From assembly GCA_016712565.1 (NCBI GenBank), contig JADJQU010000003.1, positions 1 to 64,000 on the forward strand: DNA of 64,000 nt, in the 5' to 3' direction. The notes under the pieces were generated by a model, which was given only the letters and a program-made list of their open reading frames with translations, was not told the origin of the DNA and did not search any database. The translations under genes and the position numbers were made by a program. The stretch is from Planctomycetota bacterium. Lineage in GTDB: Bacteria > Planctomycetota > UBA1135 > GCA-002686595. Each line of letters starts with the position of its first letter. Within the stretch, counting starts at the first letter, position 1. Below are positions 48,232 through 56,836 of this stretch, piece by piece.

Positions 48232-48300
48232 GCGTCCAGGGCCACCCTCCCCGGTCCGCATACCCTAACATAGACAGAAAATATGGCCTTCTCGGGGTCA
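47755..48300. repeat. Direct repeat R2 (partial copy of dnaE 5' end and leader)
   Basis: 546 bp matching 44582-45130. The left end is abrupt: homology begins at AGTCCCGGG and the sequence to its left is unrelated accessory DNA. The right end stops after CTCGGGGTCA in both copies. Confidence 0.95.
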
Positions 48301-48617
48301 AGAAGGGCTCCTAGCCTCCCGGAAGACCGGCCAGGAGGATTCTCGGGGGGCCGAACCCGGGCCGCACGGGGGGCCCACGACCTCGGCGAGGCGGCATGCC
48401 TGGGAGCTGTCACCCATGTGCCCGGACATGGGGGTCACCCATGGACCCGGTCCGGTCCCCCCCACGAGCCAAGGGCATGTCCACCTGATTTCCTCCTGAC
48501 CGGGCGGGAGGCGGGAGCGGAGGCAGTCGCTCGGCTGACGTGGGGCATTCGCCGTGATTTTCGGCGCAAGGCCGCGAATCATGGAACCAGCCGCGACGCC
48601 GACCGAGTCGCCGCCCC
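48301..48617. other. Intergenic region upstream of the sigma-factor gene
   Basis: 317 bases with no gene. A short inverted repeat CCCATGT-N6-ACATGGG lies at 48413-48432. The final 70 bases (GATTTTCGGCGCAAGG...) would contain the sigma-gene promoter. Nothing else recognised. Confidence 0.4.
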
Positions 48618-49205
48618 ATGAGCACCGACCGCCCCCAGGACCGCTTTGAAGCCCTGCTCGAGCAGCACCGCGGGATCGTGGGCAAGGTCGCCGGGCTCTA
48701 CTGCCACCATGCGGAGGACCGGCGCGACCTCGCCCAGGAGATTCGCGCCCAGCTTTGGCGCTCGTTCCCGCGCTACGACAGCGCGCGTCCATTCGCCACG
48801 TGGATGTACCGGGTGGCCCTCAACGTCGCCATCTCCTTCGCGCGCAACGCCTCGGCCCGCGGGCGGCACTTCCCGGCTCGCGGGGGCGAGGACCTGGAGG
48901 GCTTGGCGGAGCGCGACGACGGGGAGCACGAAGGCGCCGGGCCCCAGGGTCTGGACCGCGTGCTCTTCCTGCAGCGTTTCCTCGAGGGGCAGGGCGAACT
49001 CGATCGGGCCCTGCTGCTGCTCTACATGGAGGAGCACAGCTACCGCGCGATCGCCGAGGTGCTCGGCATCAGCGAAACCAACGTGGCGACGAAGCTCAGC
49101 CGCCTGAAACTCAGGCTGCGGCGCGACGCGCTGCACATCGAACAGCGCGACGCGCGCGGGGAACCTGCCAAGGACGGGGGACGAAGATGGAACTCGACGA
49201 ACTGA
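48618..49205 (+). CDS. ECF-type RNA polymerase sigma factor
   Basis: 195 residues. Region 2: RFEALLEQHRGIVGKVAGLYCHHAEDRRDLAQEIRAQLWRSFPRYDSARPFATWMYRVALNVA holds the core-binding helix and the promoter -10 recognition W; region 4: DRALLLLYMEEHSYRAIAEVLGISETNVATKLSRLKLRLR is the HTH for -35. Typical of group IV factors. The final 19 bases overlap the start of the membrane protein gene that follows, suggesting a sigma/anti-sigma-like pair. Confidence 0.88.
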   Translation: MSTDRPQDRFEALLEQHRGIVGKVAGLYCHHAEDRRDLAQEIRAQLWRSFPRYDSARPFATWMYRVALNVAISFARNASARGRHFPARGGEDLEGLAERDDGEHEGAGPQGLDRVLFLQRFLEGQGELDRALLLLYMEEHSYRAIAEVLGISETNVATKLSRLKLRLRRDALHIEQRDARGEPAKDGGRRWNSTN

Positions 49206-49867
49206 AATCGGCCTGGGGCGAACTGGAGCGGCGGCTCTCGGCCCTCGAGGTCCGCGACGGGGCCCGCGAGGAGGCTCGCAGGCGAGAGCAGGGCGTGCGG
49301 CGCTCGCGCGGGGCCCTGCGGCAGCACGCCCTGGTGCTCGCCTTCGAGTTGGCCTGCGGCGTGCTGCTCTCGCTGTTCGTGGGCCGATTCCTGGCCTCGC
49401 ACTTCCACGAGCCGAAATTCGCCCTGCCCGCGGCCGTCCTGGGAATGGCGCTCCTGGTCTCCACGGTGACCTCCGCGGTGTGCCTGTGGATCCTTCTGCG
49501 GCTCGACTATTCGGCCCCGGTGCTCTCGATCCAGCGTCGGCTGGCGGAGGTGCGCGCCACCCGAACTCGCGCCGCCCAGTGGACGCTGCTCCTGGCGCCG
49601 CTCCTCTGGACGCCCCTGGCGATCGTGCTCTCCAAGGCGTGGTTGGGCCTGGACGCCTACGCGGGCTTGGGGGCCGGCTACGTGCTGCTCAACCTCGCCG
49701 TGGGCATCCTGGTGATCCCCCTGGGCATCCAGGCGGCGCGCGCCTGTGCCCGCTACCCCTGGCTCGCGCCCCGTTGGCGGCGCTTCGTGGAGAGCCTCGC
49801 GGGGACGAGCCTCGCGCGGGCCATCGGCGCGCTCGACGAATTGGAGCGCTACGAGGCGGAGCGCTGA
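49187..49867 (+). CDS. Membrane protein coupled to the ECF sigma factor
   Basis: 226 residues; N-terminal amphipathic, charged segment (ELDELKSAWGELERRLSALEVRDGAREEARRREQG), then four transmembrane helices in two pairs. The cytoplasmic N-terminus followed by membrane helices and the overlap with the sigma gene make an anti-sigma role plausible, but no ZAS or other anti-sigma motif is visible. Start at ATG 49187 with a GGGGGACGAAG site. Confidence 0.65.
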   Translation: MELDELKSAWGELERRLSALEVRDGAREEARRREQGVRRSRGALRQHALVLAFELACGVLLSLFVGRFLASHFHEPKFALPAAVLGMALLVSTVTSAVCLWILLRLDYSAPVLSIQRRLAEVRATRTRAAQWTLLLAPLLWTPLAIVLSKAWLGLDAYAGLGAGYVLLNLAVGILVIPLGIQAARACARYPWLAPRWRRFVESLAGTSLARAIGALDELERYEAER

Positions 49868-49915
49868 GGCCGCGCCGGGTCTCGCGCCGGGACTCGCGCC
49901 CGGGGCGCCGGGCGC

Positions 49916-50828
49916 TCAGGGCGTCAGATGCCCTTCGAGCCAGTCCAGATGGCGCTGGGCCGCGAAGATCCAGGCGTGCTCGATCTCGTTGAGCCGCGCG
50001 CGGCGCTCTTCCCACCGCCCATCGCCGAGGTCCACGACTCTCACGGAGTCGATCAGCGAGGCGCGGCCTCACCCAAAGGCCCGCGGCTGGGCGGGGATGT
50101 TGGACTCGTAGAGCTTGCCGTCGAGTTGGGCTTCCAAGAGCCGGCGCGACTCCGGATAGGCGAAGCGCGCCAGGCGCCATTGCTCCATCAGGCGATCTTC
50201 CCGGGACATGGGGCCGTAGATGCGCTCGAAGTCACCGTCGGGCCCTGAAGTCCACGAGCGGCAGCGACTCGCCCGCGTGCGGTGGCTCGACACGGCTGAG
50301 TTCTTCGTTGCGGAACTGGAGTTCTCGGCGGGCGGCCTCCAATCCCGGATAGCGCTCGGCGTGGCTCGCGTCCTGCTGCTCTTCGGGAGTCAGGGCCGCC
50401 TGGAGTTCCTCGAACACCACCAGGGCATGGAAGTAGCGCCGCGCGATCCCCTCCGCGGCGGAGGAGGGGATGGGCGGGGGGGCCGCGGCCGGGGGCTCGG
50501 CGGGAACCGTGGCCAGGGAATCGGCGAGGGTCCCTTGGACCGGGGTCCCGGCGAGGGGACCTTGGACCGGGGCCCCGGCGAGGGTCCCCGCGGGCCGGCG
50601 CTCCCCCTCGGCGGCGGCGATTGCGGTTCGGGACTTGCCCGCGAGGCCGATTCCCTGCCCCGAGCCGCCGGGGAGGAGGGCCGCGGCGTCCCCTGGCCAC
50701 GGGGCACCCGCGGCCGCGCCGCCGCACGGGGAGTCGGTCGGGCCCGTCCAGAGAACGCCCCCGCCAGCCCAGGCCCCGCAGAGGAGAACACCGCAGGCCG
50801 CGGCGGGCAGAAGGGGAGAGATGCGCAT
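49916..50828 (-). CDS. Exported protein of unknown function (frameshifts)
   Basis: About 303 codons. Signal peptide ISPLLPAAACGVLLCGAWAGG; a low-complexity segment of 9-residue tandem units (GAPVQGPLA, GTPVQGTLA) encoded by 27-bp repeats; then a helical domain ARRYFHALVVFEELQAALTPEEQQDASHAERYPGLEAARRELQ. At about 50250 the frame moves by one base (ESLPLVDF to GPDGDFERIYGPMSREDRLMEQW). A TGA at 50069-50071 follows PRAFG, but the frame continues with GRASLIDSVRVVDLGDGRWEERRARLNEIEHAWIFAAQRHLDWLEGHLTP; two compensating run errors would remove the stop. Treated as one gene. Function unknown. Confidence 0.55.
50524..50580. repeat. 27-bp tandem repeat within a coding region
   Basis: Two full units (50524-50550 and 50551-50577) and a partial third starting GCGAGGG. 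The unit is a multiple of three and encodes a nine-residue Pro/Gly/Val repeat in the exported protein at 49916-50828. Confidence 0.8.
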
Positions 50829-50906
50829 GCTGCTCCTACGTCAACAGCTCGCCCGGCCCTTGCAGGTCCCCCTGTTTTTTCGCGGCGGGACCGTCAAGCT
50901 GCCTCC

Positions 50907-51395
50907 ATGAAGCCTCTCCTCCCCTGGATTCCCTTGGCCCTCACCCTGTGTTTCGCTTCGGCCTGCCGCTCGGCGCCGAGCGGACCGGAAGCGGAACTCC
51001 TGGCCGCCGACCGGGCCTTCTGCGCGGCCACCCAGGAACGGCGGCTGGAGGCCTGGATCGCGGCCTTCGACGAACACGGCTCCCAGGTGAGCCACGACTT
51101 CCGGCCCATCACGGGGGCCGAGGCGATCCGCGCCCACATGGGGAGCTTCTTCGCCGATCCGGCCAACGTCCTGTGGTGGGAGCCGGACACCGCCCGGGTT
51201 TCGGAGGCCGGCAACCTGGGCTCGACCACGGGCCGCTTTCGTGTCGAGCGCCGCGGCGAAGCGGGCAAGGTCGAGGTCGTCGCCCAGGGGCGCTACTTCG
51301 ACATCTGGCGGCGGCTCCCCGCGGAGCAGGGGGGGACCTGGAAGATCTTCCTGGACCTCGGGGAGCCTGACGTGGCGGCGGAACCCGCGCGCTAG
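50907..51395 (+). CDS. SnoaL/DUF4440-like lipoprotein
   Basis: 162 residues. Lipoprotein signal with lipobox ASAC (cysteine near 20). The remainder has an NTF2-like cone fold pattern: ELLAADRAFCAATQERRLEAWIAAF, ITGAEAIRAHMGSFF, LGSTTGRFRVERRG, YFDIWRRLPAEQGGTWKIFLDLG, as in DUF4440 and SnoaL-like proteins. Substrate unknown. Its stop overlaps the convergent icd stop by two bases. Confidence 0.72.
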   Translation: MKPLLPWIPLALTLCFASACRSAPSGPEAELLAADRAFCAATQERRLEAWIAAFDEHGSQVSHDFRPITGAEAIRAHMGSFFADPANVLWWEPDTARVSEAGNLGSTTGRFRVERRGEAGKVEVVAQGRYFDIWRRLPAEQGGTWKIFLDLGEPDVAAEPAR

Positions 51396-52618
51396 CGACC
51401 GAGCGCCCGCTTCAAGTTCGTGTCGATGGCGTCGATGAACTGATTGGTCGTGAGCCAGGGCTGCTTCGGTCCGATCAGGACCGCCAGGTCCTTGGTCATC
51501 TGGCCGGCCTCGACGGTTTCGACGCACACTCGCTCCAGGGCCGCGGCGAACTGTCCCACCGCGGGCGTGCTGTCGAAGCGCGCGCGGTACTCCAGGCCGC
51601 GGGTCCAGGCGAAGATCGAGGCGATCGGATTGGTGGAGGTCTGCTTGCCGGCCTGGTGGTCGCGGTAGTGGCGCGTCACCGTGCCGTGGGCCGCCTCGGC
51701 TTCCACGGTGCTGCCGTCCGGCGACATCAAGACCGAGGTCATCAGGCCGAGCGAGCCGTAGCCCTGGGCCACGGTGTCCGACTGCACGTCGCCGTCGTAG
51801 TTCTTGCAGGCCCAGACGAAGCCGCCCGACCACTTGAGGGCCGCGGCGACCATGTCGTCGATCAGGCGGTGCTCGTAGGTCAGTCCCTTGGCGCGGAACT
51901 TCTCGGCGAACTCCTTGTCGAAGGTCTCCTGGAACAGGTCCTTGAAGCGGCCGTCGTAGGCCTTGAGGATCGTGTTCTTGGTCGACAGGTACAGCGGATA
52001 CCCGCGCGCCAGGGCGTAGTTCATCGACGAACGCGCGAAGCCGCGGATCGATTCGTCGGTGTTGTACATGGCGAGCGCGATGCCGTCGCCCTGGAAGTCG
52101 AACACCTCGTGGACCTGCGGCGCGCCGTCCTTGGGCGTGAAGGTGAGCGTCAGCTTGCCCGGGCCCTTGGTGCGGAAGTCCGTGGCGCGGTACTGGTCGC
52201 CGTGGGCGTGGCGGCCGACCACGATCGGCTGGGTCCAGCCCGGCACCAGGCGCGGCACGTTCTTGCACAGGATCGGCTCGCGGAAGATCGTGCCGTCGAG
52301 GATGTTGCGGATCGTCCCGTTGGGGCTCTTCCACATCTTCTTCAGCTTGAATTCCTGCACGCGCGCCTCGTCGGGCGTGATGGTCGCGCACTTGACGCCG
52401 ACCCTGTACTTCTTGATCGCGTTGGCCGAGTCCACCGTGACCTGGTCGTTGGTGGCGTCGCGGTGCTCGATGCCCAGGTCGAAGTACTTCAGATCGACGT
52501 CCAGGTAGGGCAGGATCAGGCGCTCGCGGATCTCCTTCCAGATGATCCGGGTCATCTCGTCGCCATCGAGCTCGACGATCGGGTTCGCGACTTTGATTTT
52601 CTTGGTTGCGGTCGGCAT
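51392..52618 (-). CDS. icd: NADP-dependent isocitrate dehydrogenase (eukaryotic/type II class)
   Basis: 408 residues. TCA-cycle enzyme converting isocitrate to 2-oxoglutarate. Type II homodimeric NADP-IDH features: PIVELDGDEMTRIIWKEIRE at the N-terminus, KSPNGTIRNILDGTIFREPI binding substrate, TFTPKDGAPQ, YDGDVQSDTVAQGYGSLGLMTSVL for metal and substrate, and EAEAAHGTVTRHYR for NADP. Start MPTATKKIKVANP chosen over an upstream ATG. 170 bases separate it from the subtilase stop. Confidence 0.95.
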   Translation of the reverse strand: MPTATKKIKVANPIVELDGDEMTRIIWKEIRERLILPYLDVDLKYFDLGIEHRDATNDQVTVDSANAIKKYRVGVKCATITPDEARVQEFKLKKMWKSPNGTIRNILDGTIFREPILCKNVPRLVPGWTQPIVVGRHAHGDQYRATDFRTKGPGKLTLTFTPKDGAPQVHEVFDFQGDGIALAMYNTDESIRGFARSSMNYALARGYPLYLSTKNTILKAYDGRFKDLFQETFDKEFAEKFRAKGLTYEHRLIDDMVAAALKWSGGFVWACKNYDGDVQSDTVAQGYGSLGLMTSVLMSPDGSTVEAEAAHGTVTRHYRDHQAGKQTSTNPIASIFAWTRGLEYRARFDSTPAVGQFAAALERVCVETVEAGQMTKDLAVLIGPKQPWLTTNQFIDAIDTNLKRALGR

Positions 52619-52721
52619 GGGGGTCGGTGTCGGGTGATTTCGGGGGCCGAAGGTTGTAGACGAAATCACCCGGGCCGCCAAGCCCGCCGGCGCCGCGCGG
52701 CGGCCTCAGCGCACCCAGCAC

Positions 52722-52761
52722 AGCGCGCCGCGGCGGGGCCCAGGGCCCGCCGCGGCGCGCT
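52722..52761 (-). terminator. Strong hairpin after the subtilase gene
   Basis: 16-bp or longer perfect inverted repeat AGCGCGCCGCGGCGGG / CCCGCCGCGGCGCGCT around a GCCCAGGG-type centre, 28 bases past the subtilase stop. No T tract follows; likely still a terminator in this high-GC context. Confidence 0.65.
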
Positions 52762-52788
52762 TCGGTTCCGTTCCCGGCCGGTCCGGCC

Positions 52789-54636
52789 TCAGGGCCTGAA
52801 GGTCACGCCGATGGCGTTGCTCAAGTTGGCACCGGTGGAGCAGGGACCGGTGGCGTCGCGGAACCAACACTGGAAGTTCCAGCGTGCTCCGGGCTGGAAG
52901 CACGCCAGGCCCGAGAAGTGGCCGCAGGAGTAGCTCGCGATGCCCGGGCCCAGCGTCACCGCGCCCCCGAGGCTCGAGGTGAGCGGCGGGTGGCGGAAGA
53001 TGCCGACTCCCCCGGAGGCGAGGCACAGGAGGCCGTCGTAGAAGGCCGTGCCGTTGCCGCCGTTCGCCACGGCCGGTGACATGAGGATCAGGGTCGGCTT
53101 GTTGGCCGGCAGGCCCGTGCCGTTGATCAAGAGGTCGTCGGCGGCGAGGCTGTTGGACCCGGCGGCGTTGAGCAGCGCGCCCGAGCCGGTGGAGTTCGCC
53201 GCACCACGGTCGAAGCCGCCGAAGTTCCCGCAGGGCGGCGGGGTGCCGGAGCCGTCCGCGAAGCAGAAACGCTCGGCGCCCAGGGCCGCCAGGGCCGCCC
53301 GGTGCGCATTGACGCGGCCGAAGCCGAAGTAGATGTCATAGCCCGGCGCGTCCTCGCCTCCGGGGCCCACCTGGTCCTCGGCCGTGGCCTGGATCAGGGA
53401 CCGCACCTGCGAATAGGTGAGCGACGGATCGATGGTGCGCACCAGGGCCGCGATGCCCGCCACGTGGGGCGTGGCGGAGGAGGTGCCGTTGAACGTGGTC
53501 GTCGTGCCTCCGCCCAGCGTGATCGTGGGGATCAGCACGCCCGGGGCGATCACATCGAGTTCCGGGCCGTAGTTGGAGCCCCACCAGTTCTCGCCGTCGC
53601 AGGAGCCGAAGTCCTTGCGCTCGTCGCAGGGGCTCGAGGCGCCGACCGCCATGCCCGAGGGGTGCGAGGCCGGGTAGATCACGCCCTGGATCCCGTTGTT
53701 GCCCGAGGCCGCGATCGTCAGGACGTCGAGTCCCGCCGCGTACACCATGGCTGCGTCCACCGCCGCGTCGCAGCAGCCGCCGCCCAGGCTCATGCTGATC
53801 ACGCGGGCGCCGCTGTTGGCGGCGAAGGTGATCCCGGCGGCCACGTTGGCGTAGGAGCCGCCGCCGCCCGCGGAGAGCACCTTGATCGGGATGATCGAGC
53901 AGTTGGGTGCCACGCCCGCCACGGCCGCGCCGTTGTTGGAGCGCGCGCCGACGATGCCCGCGCAGGACGTGCCGTGGCCGTGGTCGTCCTGGGGATTGGA
54001 GTTGTTGGCGACGAAGTTGTAGCCCGGCAGCATGGCCGCCGCCGTCTCCGGGTGAACAAGGTCGCAGCCGGTGTCGATCACGGCCACGGGCACTGCGGGG
54101 CTGCCCTTGGAGATGTCCCAGGCGAACTCCGTGTCCATGTCCGCGTCGGTGGCGTTCCGGTGGTCCCACTGGCTGGTGAACAGGGGGTCATTGGGCACCT
54201 CGGCCAGGCGCACCAGGCCGTCCAGTCGCACCGAGGCGACGCTCGACGCCGAGCCCAGGGCGCGCTGGGCCGAGGCGAGGTCGGCGCCCTCGCGCAGCTC
54301 CACCACGTACTGGCGGTCCATGCCCAAGGCCTTGAACAGCGTCGGATTCCGCGGTGCCACGCCGCCCGAGCGGAACACGCGGTACATGGAGCGCGCGCCG
54401 ATCTCGGACAGGGCGCGCCGCAGTGCCGGCTCGTCGGCGAAGGCGCCGGCGAGGTCGATGAACTCGGGCAACTCGCTCGTCCCGGCGCGGAACTCCACGA
54501 TCACGCGGTCGGGGGCGAACTCGGCGGGCTCGGTGGACTGAGCCGTTCCCGCGCCGGCCAGGCTCAGGAGCAGCGCGGCGCTCGCCAGTGAGCGGCGCAG
54601 GGGGGAGGGCAGCAGGTGGAGTTTTTCGAAGGCCAT
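52789..54636 (-). CDS. Secreted subtilisin-like serine protease with Cys-containing C-terminal module
   Basis: 615 residues. Signal peptide (SLASAALLLSLAGAGTAQS), an inhibitor-like propeptide, and an S8 domain with the full triad: Asp in VAVIDTGCDLVHPE, His in DDHGHGTSCAGIVG, Ser in FNGTSSATPHVAGIAALV; oxyanion Asn in AASGNNG. After the domain, FCFADGSGTPPPCGNFGGFDR begins a module of about 160 residues (NKPTLILMSPAVANGG, DGLLCLASGGVGIFRHP, GARWNFQCWFRDATGPCSTGANLSN) that is also found, diverged, in the DNRLRE protein at 27914-29074. Probably exported and surface-linked. Confidence 0.9.
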   Translation of the reverse strand: MAFEKLHLLPSPLRRSLASAALLLSLAGAGTAQSTEPAEFAPDRVIVEFRAGTSELPEFIDLAGAFADEPALRRALSEIGARSMYRVFRSGGVAPRNPTLFKALGMDRQYVVELREGADLASAQRALGSASSVASVRLDGLVRLAEVPNDPLFTSQWDHRNATDADMDTEFAWDISKGSPAVPVAVIDTGCDLVHPETAAAMLPGYNFVANNSNPQDDHGHGTSCAGIVGARSNNGAAVAGVAPNCSIIPIKVLSAGGGGSYANVAAGITFAANSGARVISMSLGGGCCDAAVDAAMVYAAGLDVLTIAASGNNGIQGVIYPASHPSGMAVGASSPCDERKDFGSCDGENWWGSNYGPELDVIAPGVLIPTITLGGGTTTTFNGTSSATPHVAGIAALVRTIDPSLTYSQVRSLIQATAEDQVGPGGEDAPGYDIYFGFGRVNAHRAALAALGAERFCFADGSGTPPPCGNFGGFDRGAANSTGSGALLNAAGSNSLAADDLLINGTGLPANKPTLILMSPAVANGGNGTAFYDGLLCLASGGVGIFRHPPLTSSLGGAVTLGPGIASYSCGHFSGLACFQPGARWNFQCWFRDATGPCSTGANLSNAIGVTFRP

Positions 54637-54983
54637 GGGACTGGTTGGAGGAGGGGGGGGACCTGGCGACGAGGCCGCGCGGAATGGCGCGGCCTCGCAT
54701 CGGTGTCTCCCCCAAAGCCTACGCGAGCCGCGGCCCAGGGGAAGGACCCTGGGGCCGACCCAGCGGATCCCGCCCCACCGGCCGGCCGCGGCCGCCGATG
54801 GCCGGGTCGCCGGGGCGACCGTCTCCGTCGATTCGACCGCTGGGACCCCCGCCGCGGGGGGCGGCCGGATCCCGGTGCCCGCCGCGCGAACTCCGGAGGG
54901 AGCCGGGCTGACGGGAGGGCCGGTCGGCTGGCTGTCCGGCGTCTGTTCCCGCGCGCAGGCCGCGGGCGGGCCTGTCCCGGCCG
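54637..54983. other. Intergenic region upstream of the subtilase
   Basis: 347 bases, no gene. A hairpin GAGGCCGCGC-N6-GCGCGGCCTC at 54671-54696 lies in the probable subtilase leader or marks the end of the upstream transcript. The rest is Pro/Gly-coding-like low-complexity GC-rich sequence. Confidence 0.45.
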
Positions 54984-56750
54984 TCAGCGATTGGCGAGCT
55001 TCAGGTCGAGCAGCAGCGTGAGCACGGCCATCGCCGTCGAGTAGCTCTTGCCTTGTGCCTGCGCGTCCACGAACGACCCGTCCAGCTCCACCTGGCGTTT
55101 CAAGATCGCAAGCTGGCGCTTCGCATAGGGCACCGCCGTCGCCTTGGGCAACTTGGACAGCGCCCGGGCCACGTAGTAGTGGCCAAAGTAATAGTGGTAG
55201 GCATCCTGCAACGAGTTCGGCGAGAGGTAGGCCTCGTAGATCTTGGTCACGGAGCGGGCGCCGGGCTCGCACTCGAAGAAAAAGTCGATCGCGGGGATCA
55301 GGCGCGGCAGCGCGGTCGGGTCGCCGCCCTCGAGCAACGCGAGCTCGCAGAGCGCCGAGCGGCAACCGGACGCGCGCGGCTCGAAGCGCATCGCGGGCGC
55401 ATAGTAGTAGTCGCGCGGATCCTCCGCGTTGCGCAGGCTGGACAGGAAGCGCCGCGCCTTGTCGATCGACTCCTTCGGGACCGCGACCCCCGCCTCCTGG
55501 AGCTCGGCGAAGAGCAGCAGCACCGGCGCCGTGTTGAAGCTGTGGACGCGCGGGGGGCCCATGTAGGTCCAACCCCCGTCCTGCTGCAGGCCGACAAGGG
55601 TCTCGACGAGCTTCTTCGCGCGCCCCCGCGACGGCTCGCGCCCCTCGGCCAGATCCGAGTGCAGCAGGACCCGTTGCAGGTGCAGCGCGTAGGTCGCGTG
55701 CCAGATCCAGGGCTCGGGAGCGTCGGCGAAGCGCCCCACGAGCTCGATCCCCGATCGCGCCGCCCGCTCCAGCTCTGCCCTGCGGCCGGGCAGGTGCTCG
55801 CGCAGGGAGAGCAGCGCGTCGACGACGAGGGCCGTGCGCGGCACGCTGTAGTCCCACTGCGAGCCCGCCCCGCCGCCGGGGTAGACGTCGTGGACCGGAT
55901 TGGGCCAGCCTCCGTCCGGCCCCTGCAGGGAGAGCAGCACGCTCGCGGCGCGGTCGAGGATCTTCCCAGGGTCCTGTGGACCGGCATCCAGCTCCGTGGT
56001 GCCGGAAGACGCGTCGAGGGCGTCGAGCGCTACGGGCGACACGGGCGCGCCGCGCAGCCATTGTTCGAGCTCGAGGCCGGTCTTGCCCGCGAATTCAAAG
56101 AGGTCCGCCCCGGGCTCGAAGGCGACCGCGGGCGCCGGGGCAACACCCCGCACGCCGGCCGTGGCGAGCGCCGCGCGCAACATCCGCGGAGCGAGCTGCG
56201 GCGCGAAGACACCGATGCGACCGAGTGTGCGCACGCATTTTCCGCCGGGGGACGCAACGATCAGCGCCGGTGCGCCGACTTCGGCGAGGGTGGTTCCGAG
56301 GGGCGCCAGCGGTTCGGTCGGGAACTTGAGATCGAAGTCCCACGGGCGGCAGCGCAGGCGCACCGGCACGAAGTGCTTTTCCACGAGCGCCGCGACGTCG
56401 GGATTCGCGAACCAGGACACCATCATCACCCGTTCTTTGCGCAGTCCGTCGTCGCGCGCCATCGCGATCTCGTCGCCACCGAAGGGCATCGTCTTTCCAG
56501 CCCAGATCGCCTCCGCGCCGGTGTAGCCGCTGACCCAATGGTCGTCGCTGACGGCGACGACCGTCGCCAACACGAGTTTCCCTTCCTGCTTCGCGCGCGC
56601 GAGCGCCAGTTCGAGCGTCGCGGCCCAGGGCAAGGCCTCGACCCGTGCCGGCCCCGTGTGGATCGGCGGCTGCTTCCAATCGCCGTCCTGCCCGGGGGCT
56701 TGTGCGCCAAGCAGCAGGCAACCGAGGAGGGTGAGGACGGCCAGGCCCAT
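54984..56750 (-). CDS. Exported thioredoxin-like/alpha-toroid repeat protein
   Basis: 588 residues; signal peptide GLAVLTLLGCLLLGAQAPGQ. Residues about 35-230 look like a thioredoxin-fold domain of the DUF255 kind (PWAATLELALARAKQEGKLVLATVVAVSDDHW, EKHFVPVRLRCRPWD), without a CxxC pair. From about 300 come alpha/alpha repeats with QW-like signatures SLQGPDGGWPNPVHD and LQQDGGWTYMGPP, as in the prenyltransferase/squalene cyclase toroid superfamily. Catalytic residues of cyclases (DxDD) are absent, so it is not a terpene cyclase. Function unknown. Confidence 0.6.
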   Translation of the reverse strand: MGLAVLTLLGCLLLGAQAPGQDGDWKQPPIHTGPARVEALPWAATLELALARAKQEGKLVLATVVAVSDDHWVSGYTGAEAIWAGKTMPFGGDEIAMARDDGLRKERVMMVSWFANPDVAALVEKHFVPVRLRCRPWDFDLKFPTEPLAPLGTTLAEVGAPALIVASPGGKCVRTLGRIGVFAPQLAPRMLRAALATAGVRGVAPAPAVAFEPGADLFEFAGKTGLELEQWLRGAPVSPVALDALDASSGTTELDAGPQDPGKILDRAASVLLSLQGPDGGWPNPVHDVYPGGGAGSQWDYSVPRTALVVDALLSLREHLPGRRAELERAARSGIELVGRFADAPEPWIWHATYALHLQRVLLHSDLAEGREPSRGRAKKLVETLVGLQQDGGWTYMGPPRVHSFNTAPVLLLFAELQEAGVAVPKESIDKARRFLSSLRNAEDPRDYYYAPAMRFEPRASGCRSALCELALLEGGDPTALPRLIPAIDFFFECEPGARSVTKIYEAYLSPNSLQDAYHYYFGHYYVARALSKLPKATAVPYAKRQLAILKRQVELDGSFVDAQAQGKSYSTAMAVLTLLLDLKLANR

Positions 56751-56836
56751 GACGATCGGTACAGGATAGCCAGATGGCCAGGAGCACAGGCGCGGCGGCC
56801 GTTCGCCGAGGCGCCGACGGGCCGCGGAGGGGCCCC

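Noticed and set aside
47481..48413. Second dnaE-like frame as an independent polymerase or PHP protein
   Set aside because: It is a 99% identical partial copy of the dnaE 5' end, cut off abruptly and with a frame break at the start.
54984..56750. Toroid protein as a squalene-hopene cyclase
   Set aside because: Only QW-like repeats are seen; the DxDD catalytic motif is absent and there is an N-terminal thioredoxin-like domain.
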